From assembly GCA_947649645.1 (NCBI GenBank), contig CANSSP010000002.1:1-64000 (forward strand): a stretch of DNA of 64,000 nt. Direction: 5' to 3'. Below are positions 18,606 through 28,958 of the stretch, piece by piece. The notes beneath the pieces were generated by a model. It was given only the letters and a program-made list of their open reading frames with translations, was not told the DNA's origin and did not search any database. The stretch is from an uncultured Roseburia sp. GTDB lineage: Bacteria > Bacillota > Clostridia > Lachnospirales > Lachnospiraceae. A program made the translations under genes and the position numbers. The stretch's first letter is position 1. Each line of letters opens with the position of its first letter.

Positions 18606-19521
18606 TTTTCAGCCTCCTCTTTAACAACTCCAATTTCGTCGGTTCCTGCTCCCTCTTCTGGACAAAGGCAAGTTTATTTTTCAGAAACTCCGCATCGACA
18701 TTGCGGTACAGTTCTCCTCCCATAGCAATAGACACCCGCCCTGTTTCCTCCGAAACAGCGATGGTGAGCGAGTCTCCCACCTCACTGATTCCCACCGCCG
18801 CGCGATGCCTGGTTCCAAGATCTTTGCTGATTCGAAGCGAATCCGTAAGCGGAAGATAGCAGGTAGCCGCCGCCACGCGGTCTCCACGCACGATCACCGC
18901 GCCGTCGTGAAGCGGCGTGTTTTTCTCAAAAATATTGATCAGAAGCTGACTCGTCACCATCCCGTCCACTGCAATCCCGGTTCTCTCATACTCTGTCAGC
19001 AGTATCTCGTTTTCAACCACAATCAGAGCCCCTGTTTTGACCTTCCCCATTTCATAGCAGGCCTTTACAATCTCATTGATCGTCCGATCCGAAAACTTTC
19101 CGGCCTCTCCCTTTGAAAAGTCAAACGCAATAAGCGACGATAAAATATTTCTCCGCCCCAGATTTTCCAGTGCTTTGCGCATTTCGGGCTGAAAAATGAT
19201 GACAAGTGCAGTGATCGCCACGCTCATCGTATTTTGTGCAATCCAGATAATCGTATTCATCTGAAATACGGCCGCCACCCCTACAAACAGCAAAATAACG
19301 AGTAGTCCCCGCAGCAGCATCCAGGCTCTTGTACTCTTTATCCACACCAGCATATAGTAAAACAGAAAGGCAATGATGAAAATTTCCGCCACATCCGTCC
19401 ACATCATCCTTGGCAGATCCATATAAATAGAAGCTTTATCCCAAAAAGCATCCAATGTCGCTATCACGCTCTGCACACGCTCCACTTCCCTTCCTGACAA
19501 GCCGCCTGCTCCGCCGCTCAT
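18571..19521 (-). CDS. cdaA: Diadenylate cyclase CdaA
   Basis: Three TM segments and the DAC signature LHDGAVIVRGDRVAAATCYLPL...GTRHRAAVGISE. Confidence 0.95.
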   Translation of the reverse strand: MSGGAGGLSGREVERVQSVIATLDAFWDKASIYMDLPRMMWTDVAEIFIIAFLFYYMLVWIKSTRAWMLLRGLLVILLFVGVAAVFQMNTIIWIAQNTMSVAITALVIIFQPEMRKALENLGRRNILSSLIAFDFSKGEAGKFSDRTINEIVKACYEMGKVKTGALIVVENEILLTEYERTGIAVDGMVTSQLLINIFEKNTPLHDGAVIVRGDRVAAATCYLPLTDSLRISKDLGTRHRAAVGISEVGDSLTIAVSEETGRVSIAMGGELYRNVDAEFLKNKLAFVQKREQEPTKLELLKRRLKNGRKADQKGSK

Positions 19522-19527
19522 CGGTCT

Positions 19528-20526
19528 TTAATCCAACCAGTCTTCCTCGATATCCATCTCTTCCACCAGCTGTTTTTTCGACAGCCGTTCCTCATCCCTG
19601 CCGCTGAAACGTTTCACTTTTTTGTCGGTTCCCGGCACAAACGCTTTTGGCACTGCCCTGACATAATAATAATACTCGTCATCCTCAAACTGCAGCCGCT
19701 CCGTTCTGGAGTAATCCAGATTAAAAAATAAAAACTGCAGTAAAAACGCTATCACACATGCCGCCGCTCCCCCAAGCAGCACCTCAAATGTCTTTCCGTT
19801 GATTCCGAGAAGAAGGTAGCCCGCCATCAGCCCTACCGTCTCAAACACAATACCGGAAATAATCGCCACGGTCCATGCATACTCGATCGACATCCTGCGA
19901 ATCAGATACACAAGCACCAGTGTCGCCAGGAGCACTCCCAGCACAAGATACATTTCCTTGTTGCCGATCAGCTGATTTAACACAACCACAATCTTTGAGA
20001 CGGCTCCGTCCTCTTCCTCGGCGGCACTTGAGAGTACTGCGGCATTTTTCCGCACACCGTCCAGGAAAAAATAAACAACAATTCCGCACACCAGTGCAAA
20101 CGCTGAATACAATTCCCGTATCAGTCCCATTCCGAGCGGCATCACATAAGGGATATGAAGCTTAAAACACAGCGGCGTCAGAATCACATCGTAACCGTTT
20201 TTCGGAGCGAAGCGAAAATAAACGAAATAAACCAGAATCAACAGCACCAGCGTCACGGCGCATACCTCAAGCGAAAGCGCATACATATCCGCCAGTATCA
20301 CCGCAGAGGCAAAAAATATCATACATCCCGTCGGAAGGACCGAACACAACAGCGCCAGAATCAGGGCAACCGGCGTCTGGCTGATCGACTTCATATACCC
20401 GATACTGCTGTTAATCGTCATAAATAATGTTAATGCAACAAAAAAACGTATGACCGGTGTGATAAACACTTCGTTTCTGCTATAGAAACGTACCAGTTTT
20501 TCTTTCAGTTCCAATAAGGTTGTCAT
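19528..20526 (-). CDS. Polytopic membrane protein of unknown function, immediately upstream of cdaA
   Basis: 332-aa ORF, many TM segments, 6 bp before cdaA. Confidence 0.8.
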   Translation of the reverse strand: MTTLLELKEKLVRFYSRNEVFITPVIRFFVALTLFMTINSSIGYMKSISQTPVALILALLCSVLPTGCMIFFASAVILADMYALSLEVCAVTLVLLILVYFVYFRFAPKNGYDVILTPLCFKLHIPYVMPLGMGLIRELYSAFALVCGIVVYFFLDGVRKNAAVLSSAAEEEDGAVSKIVVVLNQLIGNKEMYLVLGVLLATLVLVYLIRRMSIEYAWTVAIISGIVFETVGLMAGYLLLGINGKTFEVLLGGAAACVIAFLLQFLFFNLDYSRTERLQFEDDEYYYYVRAVPKAFVPGTDKKVKRFSGRDEERLSKKQLVEEMDIEEDWLD

Positions 20527-20541
20527 ATATGCCTCCTGCTT

Positions 20542-20967
20542 TTACTGCCGGTCCCTGCCGCCAGGCATTCTGAGCTTTTCTTCCCGCTCATACATCTGAT
20601 TCACTTTTTTCAGACTGCCGTAATACCGTTTTACCTTTCTGCGGCCCGTCGTATATTTAACATAAAATACAATATATGTCGCAATGAGGTAAGACAGTAT
20701 AAATACCACGTATAAGGTCAGCAGTGTGGTCAGAAAACCGCGGATATCGAGACTGTTGATCTGCTCCATCAGTGTCTGCATGGAGTAAACTCCCCAGAGT
20801 CCGAGCAGCAGACCAAAACAGATCGTCCCCGTCACAAAGCTCCGCAAAAGCTGCAGCGAAATATAATCCTTCCTTGCATACTGCGTCATCGGTCTGCATT
20901 CCTTGCCGTCAAACGTGTCAAATCTCGAAATCTTTATCATGTGCCGTAAACGTTCTTCATTTACCAT
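20542..20967 (-). CDS. Two-TM membrane protein of unknown function
   Basis: ORF in the same operon; TM segments and basic C-terminus. Confidence 0.7.
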   Translation of the reverse strand: MVNEERLRHMIKISRFDTFDGKECRPMTQYARKDYISLQLLRSFVTGTICFGLLLGLWGVYSMQTLMEQINSLDIRGFLTTLLTLYVVFILSYLIATYIVFYVKYTTGRRKVKRYYGSLKKVNQMYEREEKLRMPGGRDRQ

Positions 20968-21083
20968 ACAGTAAAATTATCCTTTCCCTGCCTGCAAACC
21001 CACTGTTTTACCTGCTTTTATAAATTTGCACGCAGTAACGCATTCTTATAAAACATTATAGCACAATGACAGTATTTTTCAAA

Positions 21084-21122
21084 CAAAAAAAAGCAGGGTA
21101 TATCTCTCAGGCCCTGCTTTTT
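21084..21122. terminator. Bidirectional terminator
   Basis: AAAAAAGCAGGG...CCCTGCTTTTT. Confidence 0.8.
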
Positions 21123-21188
21123 ACTCTCTTTTTCTGTTTTCCTGCACACATGTCCCATACGGCGATTCCCGGAACAGCACGACGGAGG

Positions 21189-21614
21189 CTACTGAAGAAA
21201 ACGCATCTTGTTTCCGTCCCGCTCCTGCTTTTTTACCTCCTGCTCCTTTGGCTTGCCCAGAACACCTGTAAAAGAAGTGGACATGGCCGCTTTGCACTTA
21301 TCGCAGAAACGCCCGCTCTTGATCGGCTCCCCACAGTGCTCACAGTTGATCCCATCTGCTCCCGGCTCTGACAGCGACAGGCGCTCTTCCCTGATCCACT
21401 GCTTGATCTGCTTTGTCGACACATCCATCGCCTCGGAAAGGGCGCGGACGGAAGCCCCCGGATTCTCGTCCAGATACTCTTTCACCTCGCGGAATTTCTC
21501 TTCAAGCTTCTTCTGACACATACTGCAAATCGGCGGCCCACTCATATAATTAAACAATCGTCCGCAGCTTCTACAATTTCTTACATCCATGATTTTGCCC
21601 CTCCTGCTTATCAA
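21189..21614 (-). CDS. YvyF-like zinc-ribbon/HTH protein (flagellar operon associated)
   Basis: CRSCGRLFNYMSGPPICSMCQKKLEEKF...VRALSEAMDVSTKQIKQWIREERL, next to comF. Confidence 0.85.
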   Translation of the reverse strand: MISRRGKIMDVRNCRSCGRLFNYMSGPPICSMCQKKLEEKFREVKEYLDENPGASVRALSEAMDVSTKQIKQWIREERLSLSEPGADGINCEHCGEPIKSGRFCDKCKAAMSTSFTGVLGKPKEQEVKKQERDGNKMRFLQ

Positions 21615-22409
21615 TCAGAATCCTGTTCCAATGCTGATACAGATATAATAGATATTCTTTATTCCGGCAGAAAGCAGAATTTCCGCAACTGCATCCATTG
21701 TGCTCCCTGTAGTATATATATCATCTACCAACAATATCTGATTCCATTTTACTATATCCGGCTCTAAATGAAAAGCATTTTTTAAATTGTGTCTGCGTTC
21801 GCTCTCGCTCAGGGTTTTCTGTGGAACGGTATTCCGGACCCGCTTTACCAGAGACTTCGTCGGCAGATCAAGCTCCCTCCCAAGCGCCCTGGCGAATACT
21901 TCGGCCTGATTGTATCCGCGCAGCCGCGCTTTCCGGGAATACATCGGTATGGGAACAATCACCTCAATCCGGTGACGCGCAACCCATCCCCTGTATTGTT
22001 CCGCCGCCTCCCTGGCATAAAACAGGGCATATTCCCGCCGGTTACCGTACTTAAACCGATACATTGACTGGCGGATCCCACCTTTATATACAAAAACAGC
22101 CTTACCCTGCAGATATAAGTGCTTTTTCCTCTCACAGTCGCCACAATACTCTGCCCGGTCATCCCGAAGCGGCTTTCCACAACGCTTACACACCGGCTCT
22201 TTTGCCCTTTCGATCTCGTGCCTGCAGGATTCACAGATCATCACCCCCGGCAGCAGAATATCGTCGCATACCGGACAGCGCGGCGGATAGAAAAACATCA
22301 GAATCTCCCGCAGAACAGGGCAGATATATCTCCTCAGACTGCAGTTATATTTTTTCATCTCATCCTTTCCAAAAATCTCTCTGAAACCAATCGTACCATT
22401 TTTCCCCAA
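21615..22409 (-). CDS. comF: ComF family protein (phosphoribosyltransferase-like)
   Basis: CPVCDDILLPG...CESC, CKRCGKPL, ILLVDDIYTTGSTMDA PRTase motif. Confidence 0.92.
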   Translation of the reverse strand: MGKNGTIGFREIFGKDEMKKYNCSLRRYICPVLREILMFFYPPRCPVCDDILLPGVMICESCRHEIERAKEPVCKRCGKPLRDDRAEYCGDCERKKHLYLQGKAVFVYKGGIRQSMYRFKYGNRREYALFYAREAAEQYRGWVARHRIEVIVPIPMYSRKARLRGYNQAEVFARALGRELDLPTKSLVKRVRNTVPQKTLSESERRHNLKNAFHLEPDIVKWNQILLVDDIYTTGSTMDAVAEILLSAGIKNIYYICISIGTGF

Positions 22410-22474
22410 AGGAAACCATAAACATTTTCTTAATTTTTTCTAAGATATTCATTCGTTTCCATTTAATACACCGC

Positions 22475-22503
22475 TTGACGAATTGCATATTTATCTTTAT
22501 AAT
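22475..22503 (+). promoter_or_regulatory. SigA-type promoter of the ABC transporter operon
   Basis: TTGACG-N17-TATAAT. Confidence 0.85.
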
Positions 22504-22557
22504 CTTTTTCATTGATAACATTAAAGCTTTAATGTGTTAAAGGAGGAGAAGTACATT

Positions 22558-23658
22558 ATGAAAAAATCAAGCAGAGCACTTTCTATCATTATGGCAGCCA
22601 CAATGGCAGTATCAATGGCGGCCTGCGGCAATAAGAACGATGCCGGGACTTCCGGCAACGGCCCGGCCGATGCGGACGCAGCGTCTTCCGCAGATCAGAC
22701 GCCGGCAGACAGCAGCAGTTCAGCCCCGGAAAAGGTTTCGGGTACGGAGAGCCCGGCCCCGGGCGCAGACGGCCCTTTCACCATCGGCATCTGTCAGCAG
22801 CTGGAACACCCCGCACTGGATGCCGCAACAGAGGGATTCCAGGCTGCCCTGACCGAAAAACTGGGCGCGGAAAATGTCTCTTTCGACCTGCAGAACGCAC
22901 AGGGCGAACAGGCAAACTGTGCTACCATCAGCAGCAAATTCGTCTCCGATAATTACGATCTGATCCTGGCAAATGCGACTACCGCTTTACAGTGTGCCGC
23001 AGCGGCGACAAGCTCGATTCCAGTCCTGGGAACATCTGTGACAGACTATGCAACCGCGCTTGATATCGACGGCTGGACCGGCGCGACGGGAAGAAATATT
23101 TCCGGTACATCCGATCTCGCCCCGATTGACCAGCAGGAAGATATGCTCGTAGAACTCTTCCCCGACGCCAAAACCGTCGGCATTCTCTATTGTTCCGCCG
23201 AGCCCAATTCCGAATACCAGGCAGACGAATTTATAAAATGCCTCGAAGAAGACGGACTCTCCTATCAGGTGTACACAGCCGCAGACTCAAACGATATCAA
23301 CTCCGTCGTACAAAGCGCGGTCTCTGAGGTAGACGTCATCTACATACCCACCGACAATACGATGGCCGGAAACACGGAAGCCATCAACAATGTCGCCCTT
23401 CCGGCAGGCGTTCCGATTATCACCGGTGAAGAAGGCATGTGCAGAGGCTGCGGCGCCGCAACACTTTCCATCAGCTACTACGATATCGGATATACCGCAG
23501 GCGAAATGGCATATGACATTCTGGTAAACGGCGCCGACATCACCACCATGGACATCCGGTATGCGCCAGCCGTCACGAAAGAGTACAACGCGGAAATCTG
23601 TGAAAAATTAAATATCTCGATTCCCGAAGACTACGTCGCTATCAGCGCAGAAGAATAA
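22558..23658 (+). CDS. ABC transporter substrate-binding lipoprotein (PF04392 type)
   Basis: Lipobox SMAACG; TIGICQQLEHPALDAATEGFQ; AAGGAGG SD before ATG at 22558 (the ORF-track GTG at 22534 is upstream of the SD). Confidence 0.88.
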   Translation: MKKSSRALSIIMAATMAVSMAACGNKNDAGTSGNGPADADAASSADQTPADSSSSAPEKVSGTESPAPGADGPFTIGICQQLEHPALDAATEGFQAALTEKLGAENVSFDLQNAQGEQANCATISSKFVSDNYDLILANATTALQCAAAATSSIPVLGTSVTDYATALDIDGWTGATGRNISGTSDLAPIDQQEDMLVELFPDAKTVGILYCSAEPNSEYQADEFIKCLEEDGLSYQVYTAADSNDINSVVQSAVSEVDVIYIPTDNTMAGNTEAINNVALPAGVPIITGEEGMCRGCGAATLSISYYDIGYTAGEMAYDILVNGADITTMDIRYAPAVTKEYNAEICEKLNISIPEDYVAISAEE

Positions 23659-23670
23659 AAGGGGGATCTT

Positions 23671-24615
23671 ATGGCAATTCTTATGGCTCTGGACCCGGCC
23701 GCCCTGCTCCGCTCAATGCCCGGCGCTTTCGCGCAGGGCCTTGTGTGGGGCATTATGGCTCTGGGCGTTTATATCACCTACCGTCTTCTGGATTTTGCCG
23801 ATCTGACCGTGGACGGCTCCATTGCAACCGGGGGCGCTGTCGCCGTCATGCTGATACGCCTGGGCATAAATCCCTGGCTTGCACTTATTTTTGCGTTTAT
23901 CGCCGGTATGGCCGCCGGTTTTATCACCGGTATCCTCCATACCGCACTTGGGATTCCCGGCATTCTCGCCAGTATCCTGACACAGATCTCTCTCTATTCG
24001 ATCAATTTAAATATTATGGGCCGCTCAAATCAGGCCGTGAGCGTAGACAAATACAATCTGGTGGTATCGCTCCGCTACCTCTCGGATTCCGTCTCCACGA
24101 AAATCCAGATTTTTGTGACTACCATATTATTCTGCGCCGTAATCATCGCCGTCTTATACTGGTATTTCGGCACAGAACAAGGGCATGCCATCCGTGCAAC
24201 CGGATGCAACCAGCAGATGGCGCGGGCTCAGGGTATCAATACCAATTTTCACACAGTCCTGGCCCTGATGCTCTCAAACGGACTTGTAGGCCTCTCCGGA
24301 GCGCTGTATGCGCAATACCAGGGTGCGGCCGACGTCAATATGGGCCGCGGTGCCATCGTCATCGGGCTGGCCGCCGTGATTATCGGCGAAGTTGTATTTG
24401 GAAAACTCTGTGCCGGAAAACATTTTGCTTTCGCCTACACGCTTCTCTCCGTAATTGCAGGGGCAATTATTTACTATATTGTAATAAACATCGTCCTGTG
24501 GTTAAAGCTGCCCTCCGATGATCTGAAACTTTTTTCCGCAATCGTGGTGGCGATTTTCCTTTCGCTTCCCTACCTGAAGACAAAGTATCGGGGAAAGGAG
24601 AAACAAAATGGCTGA
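23671..24615 (+). CDS. ABC transporter permease
   Basis: Polytopic; LDFADLTVDGSIATGGAV, between substrate-binding and ATPase genes. Confidence 0.88.
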   Translation: MAILMALDPAALLRSMPGAFAQGLVWGIMALGVYITYRLLDFADLTVDGSIATGGAVAVMLIRLGINPWLALIFAFIAGMAAGFITGILHTALGIPGILASILTQISLYSINLNIMGRSNQAVSVDKYNLVVSLRYLSDSVSTKIQIFVTTILFCAVIIAVLYWYFGTEQGHAIRATGCNQQMARAQGINTNFHTVLALMLSNGLVGLSGALYAQYQGAADVNMGRGAIVIGLAAVIIGEVVFGKLCAGKHFAFAYTLLSVIAGAIIYYIVINIVLWLKLPSDDLKLFSAIVVAIFLSLPYLKTKYRGKEKQNG

Positions 24616-25411
24616 AATGTTAAAAATTGACAATATTTATAAAACCTTCAACCGTGGAACCATCAACGAAAAACATGCCTTAAACGGTGTCTGTCTGTCC
24701 CTTAAAGAAGGAGATTTTGTCACTGTCATCGGCGGCAACGGCGCCGGAAAATCGACAACCTTAAATGCCGTGGCAGGCGTCTGGCCAATCGATTCCGGCA
24801 GAATCTATATCGGCGGCGACGACGTCTCGCGCCTCTCGGAATACAAACGCGCCAGGTACCTGGGCCGCGTCTTCCAGGATCCCATGACGGGAACCGCGGC
24901 AACAATGTCCATCGAAGAAAATATGGCCATCGCAGCCAGGCGCGGGGAATCCCGCGGTCTCTCCTGGGGCATCACAAAAAAAGAGCGCGTCTCCTATCGC
25001 GAGATGCTCTCAACACTGGATCTGGGCCTGGAAGACCGCCTTTCCAGCAAAGTCGGCCTTCTCTCCGGAGGACAGCGCCAGGCAATCACACTGCTGATGG
25101 CGACAATTATGAAACCGAAACTATTACTTTTAGACGAGCACACAGCGGCGCTCGACCCCAAAACGGCCGCCAAAGTACTGGAGATTTCCGATAAGATCAT
25201 TGCAGACCATCATCTGACTGCGATGATGGTCACGCATAATATGAAAGACGCGATCGCGCACGGCAATCGCCTGATCATGATGCATGAGGGAAAAATCATT
25301 CTTGATATTTACGGAGAAGAAAAAAAGAAACTGACGGTGGAAGATCTGCTGCATCAGTTTGAAAAAGTCAGCGGAGAAGAATTTGCGAGCGACAAGGCAT
25401 TGCTGTCATAA
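24608..25411 (+). CDS. ABC transporter ATP-binding protein
   Basis: Walker A GGNGAGKST, signature LSGGQRQ, Walker B LLLLDEHTAALD. Confidence 0.95.
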   Translation: MAEMLKIDNIYKTFNRGTINEKHALNGVCLSLKEGDFVTVIGGNGAGKSTTLNAVAGVWPIDSGRIYIGGDDVSRLSEYKRARYLGRVFQDPMTGTAATMSIEENMAIAARRGESRGLSWGITKKERVSYREMLSTLDLGLEDRLSSKVGLLSGGQRQAITLLMATIMKPKLLLLDEHTAALDPKTAAKVLEISDKIIADHHLTAMMVTHNMKDAIAHGNRLIMMHEGKIILDIYGEEKKKLTVEDLLHQFEKVSGEEFASDKALLS

Positions 25412-25427
25412 ATCCTGCACGTTTTCT

Positions 25428-25465
25428 GAGTGTGCCAGATAGTAATATCTGCACACTCATTTTAT
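25428..25465 (+). terminator. Terminator of the ABC operon
   Basis: GAGTGTG-(AGATA/TATCT)-CACACTC then ATTTTATAT. Confidence 0.7.
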
Positions 25466-25490
25466 ATATCATACGTTTATATCCGCCATA

Positions 25491-26639
25491 TTATTCTTTT
25501 GTCCTCAATATCCCCAGCCGTCTGCCAACCGCGCGCACCGGATGTAAAACGGAATCTTTTATCTTCTCCTTCATGCTCCGAAATTCGCCCCTCACTTCCC
25601 TTATTTCCTCTCTAAGTGACTCATTTTCCCTCCGAAGCTGACTCATCCCCATCGCGGCGAAACAGATCACATCGTTTAGCATATAAGGATTGTCTTTCGT
25701 CCACTTTGGCAGTTCCGGAATCGTATCGGAAAACAGGCCGGTATCCGGCTCCCCAAGATACTCAGCGGCCACCCGCCGGTTGCCTTCTCCGTAACGGGCC
25801 AGAAATTCCCTGCATTCCTCCTGTGAAAACAACGATGTCGGATATTGCCCGGCACTGTAATCTCCAATGGCGATCAGCGTGTTTCGCATAAGCTCCATGT
25901 CTTCTTCACCGAGAGAAGACAACCCATTTATAATCCGCAAAATCTCGGGTGCACTTCCTTTTAATCCCGGGTTCTCCGTTTCCTCCGAAACGGTATACTC
26001 CCCTGTCATTTCCAGTCCGACCGCACGAAGAAAATCCGCATAGATCGAACCCCCAAAAAAGGTTCCTCTCTGAAAACGACGCACAATCACATTTTCTTTC
26101 CCCAAAACAGCCGCAATGGATTCTAATTTTTTATAATAATCCAGCTGGAAAGATTTTGGCAGTCTGGAAACATACTCGTCCCACGTCGTTACAATCCTTC
26201 TTCTCTTGACATTCTGCTTCCAGAAAGACTCCACATAAGAATCCTGTCTCCGCAGATAGACAATGATTTTTACCTGAAATCCATACCGATTTCCGTCCTC
26301 CTTCAGCTCCTTCCAGAGAGTTTTCCTTACCTTATGCGTGGAGCGGTAAATATGCTCGTCCGAAAGAATAATATTGTCATACGTATCAAAAAGCGTGCCA
26401 ACGATATCCATCCCCATCCGGTATCTGTTCTTCCCTTCCGACTTCGCATAGTCAGATTCGTCACTCACATCAATCAGAAAATAACCGTTTCTTCCGACCG
26501 TAATTTCCGGACAGACTTCACGCATATCCGGGAAAATATATCCGTATTTTTGAAAAACATCATTATTTTCCCAACAAAATTTTCGAATCGCTGTGGAGCC
26601 TGTCTTTGGTGTCCCGATATGCACATATAGTGTTTTCAA
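25491..26639 (-). CDS. Sulfotransferase-like P-loop protein
   Basis: N-terminal KTLYVHIGTPKTGSTAIRKFCWENN (5'-PSB-like loop); TTG start with GAGAGGTGG SD. Confidence 0.6.
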   Translation of the reverse strand: MKTLYVHIGTPKTGSTAIRKFCWENNDVFQKYGYIFPDMREVCPEITVGRNGYFLIDVSDESDYAKSEGKNRYRMGMDIVGTLFDTYDNIILSDEHIYRSTHKVRKTLWKELKEDGNRYGFQVKIIVYLRRQDSYVESFWKQNVKRRRIVTTWDEYVSRLPKSFQLDYYKKLESIAAVLGKENVIVRRFQRGTFFGGSIYADFLRAVGLEMTGEYTVSEETENPGLKGSAPEILRIINGLSSLGEEDMELMRNTLIAIGDYSAGQYPTSLFSQEECREFLARYGEGNRRVAAEYLGEPDTGLFSDTIPELPKWTKDNPYMLNDVICFAAMGMSQLRRENESLREEIREVRGEFRSMKEKIKDSVLHPVRAVGRRLGILRTKE

Positions 26640-26687
26640 CTGTTTTCCCACCTCTCTGCAGAAAATTTCTTTTTGACACAAAAAATA

Positions 26688-26731
26688 TAACATTAATTTC
26701 TGCCTATTTTACCAGGCAAAAATTAATGTTA
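26688..26731. terminator. Hairpin between recD2 and the sulfotransferase-like gene
   Basis: TAACATTAATTT...AAATTAATGTTA stem. Confidence 0.65.
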
Positions 26732-26753
26732 CATTAAAAGAGGCTCGTTGTTT

Positions 26754-28958
26754 CTAACTCTCCTGCAGTCTCTCACACAGCCCGCTGTAGCGTCTCTGCT
26801 GTGAAACATTCTGTATCATCTGTCCAAATGTCCCGTCATTTCCGACCAGCGTCACACAACGCCGCGCTCTTGTGACGGCTGTATATAAGAGGTTGCGGTT
26901 CAACAGCATCGAGGGACCGTTGAGCAGGGGAATCACAACAGCCGGGTATTCGCTCCCCTGCGACTTGTGAATCGTGATAGCATAGGCCAGTTCCAGCTCA
27001 TCCAGAAGCCTGTATGGATATTCCACCATACGTCCCTCGTCAAACTCCACCGTCATCATCTCCGCAAAATCATTGATCTGGCGGATAATTCCCATATCCC
27101 CGTTGAAAATACCGGTTCCCTTCTCTACCGTCATTCCAAGCTTTGTACGAATCTCCCATGGGATCTGATAGTTATTGCGTATCTGCATTACCTTATCGCC
27201 TTCGCGAAACATTACCTCCCCATGTTCACGCTCTGCCTTGTGTTCTGTCGGAGGATTTAAATAGCGCTGCAATATTTTATTCAGACGCTCCACACCCAGA
27301 AGTCCTTTCCGCATCGGCGTCAGGACCTGGATATCATACGGCGTCGCATCTACGAACTTTGGTAATTTCTGATAAATAAGCTGAAGCACCACATTGATGA
27401 TGACATCCGCATCATAACGCTTTAAAAAAAAGAAATCCATACTCTTATTGTCAAGCGTCACTTCCTCCCCGCGGTTAATTTTATGCGCATTTACAATGAT
27501 ATCACTGGTCGATGCCTGCCTGAAAATCTTTGTCAGCATAACCACATTACAGACGCGAGAACGGATAATATCCCGCAGTACACTTCCCGGTCCCACACTG
27601 GGAAGCTGATTTTCATCTCCCACCAGAATCAGCCTCGTCCCGACCGCGACTGCCTTGAGAAGAGAATGCATCAGTGAAATATCAACCATGGACATCTCGT
27701 CGACAATGATCACATCCGTCTCCAACGGATTATTCTCGTTGCGCTCAAATCCGGCGCTGCCATCCACACCGCCGGAGAGTTCCAGCATACGATGCACAGT
27801 TCTCGCCGGAAATCCGGTTGTCTCGCTCATTCGCTTGGCCGCACGCCCCGTCGGCGCCGCAAGAAAAATATCCAGTCCCGTCAGCTCAAAATACCTGATA
27901 ATCGTGTTGATCGTCGTCGTCTTTCCGGTACCGGGCCCCCCTGTGATGACCAGGAGTCCTTTCCGCACCGCTTCCCTCACAGCCGTCCGCTGACGCTCGT
28001 CCAGTTCCATCCCGGTCTGTCTTTCGATGGCGCCGATCCTTTCTTCAACCGCGCCATCCGGTTCGTCATAATCCACATTGAGCCGCTTTAACATCGCCGC
28101 CGTGTTGGCTTCCATAAAATAAAAAGACGCCGCATATATCTGCGTCTGCCCCTCCGGCGATTTTTTCAGCATCACCTTTCGTTCAATCGCCAGGTCCATG
28201 TATTGTTTTTCGATCTGTGCGCCATCCACGCCCAGAAGATGTCCGCCCCTCCTTGTCAGCTCCTCCTGCGGCAGATACGTATGGCCTTCTCCCGCCGCCT
28301 GCTGCAGCACATAGAGAATCCCGCTGCGCACCCTGAAATCAGAATCCATACGGATGCCGACCCGCGCGGCGATTTCATCGGCAGTGCGGAACCCGACTCC
28401 CTCAATGTCATCGGCAAGCCGATACGGATTTTCACGGATAATCCCGTACACTTCCTGTCCATACTCCTGGTACACTTTCACCGCCAGATTCATCGTTATA
28501 CCATACTGCTGCAGAAAAATCATCGCCTGGCGCAGATCCCGCTTTTCGTTAACCTGGTGGGCAATCTCCATCGCCTTTCGCTCGCTGATTCCTTTGACCT
28601 CAGACAGGCGCTCCGGCTCCTCTTCAATAATCCGGAATGTGTCATCTTTAAAGCGACGCACAATACGGGCTGCAAGCGCCAGCCCGACGCCTTTGATGGC
28701 GCCGGAACCCAGATAGCGCTCAATTGCCTCCTCGTCCTCTGGCATTTTCTCCTCAAAACGCTCCACTTTAAATTGCCTGCCATATGTAGGATGTTCCGTG
28801 TATTCCCCGGACGCCTCGATATTTTCTCCCTCCGCAAGCGCAGAAAAAATGCCCACGCAGATAACTTCTTCCTCCCCGCTCACCAGATTGAGCACCGTAT
28901 ATCCGTTGTCTGCATTTCGATATATAATATGCTCCACATACCCTGCCAGCTTTTCCAA
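26754..28958 (-). CDS. recD2: RecD2-type SF1B DNA helicase
   Basis: ITGGPGTGKTTTINTII, VIIVDEMSMVD, LVGDENQLPSVGPGSVL, AYAITIHKSQGSEYP. TTG start at 28958 after GGGAGG. Confidence 0.93.
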   Translation of the reverse strand: MEKLAGYVEHIIYRNADNGYTVLNLVSGEEEVICVGIFSALAEGENIEASGEYTEHPTYGRQFKVERFEEKMPEDEEAIERYLGSGAIKGVGLALAARIVRRFKDDTFRIIEEEPERLSEVKGISERKAMEIAHQVNEKRDLRQAMIFLQQYGITMNLAVKVYQEYGQEVYGIIRENPYRLADDIEGVGFRTADEIAARVGIRMDSDFRVRSGILYVLQQAAGEGHTYLPQEELTRRGGHLLGVDGAQIEKQYMDLAIERKVMLKKSPEGQTQIYAASFYFMEANTAAMLKRLNVDYDEPDGAVEERIGAIERQTGMELDERQRTAVREAVRKGLLVITGGPGTGKTTTINTIIRYFELTGLDIFLAAPTGRAAKRMSETTGFPARTVHRMLELSGGVDGSAGFERNENNPLETDVIIVDEMSMVDISLMHSLLKAVAVGTRLILVGDENQLPSVGPGSVLRDIIRSRVCNVVMLTKIFRQASTSDIIVNAHKINRGEEVTLDNKSMDFFFLKRYDADVIINVVLQLIYQKLPKFVDATPYDIQVLTPMRKGLLGVERLNKILQRYLNPPTEHKAEREHGEVMFREGDKVMQIRNNYQIPWEIRTKLGMTVEKGTGIFNGDMGIIRQINDFAEMMTVEFDEGRMVEYPYRLLDELELAYAITIHKSQGSEYPAVVIPLLNGPSMLLNRNLLYTAVTRARRCVTLVGNDGTFGQMIQNVSQQRRYSGLCERLQES

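Noticed and set aside
23745-24521. 258-aa plus-strand ORF overlapping the ABC permease
   Set aside because: Out-of-frame shadow of the permease; Arg/His/Cys-rich with no independent RBS.
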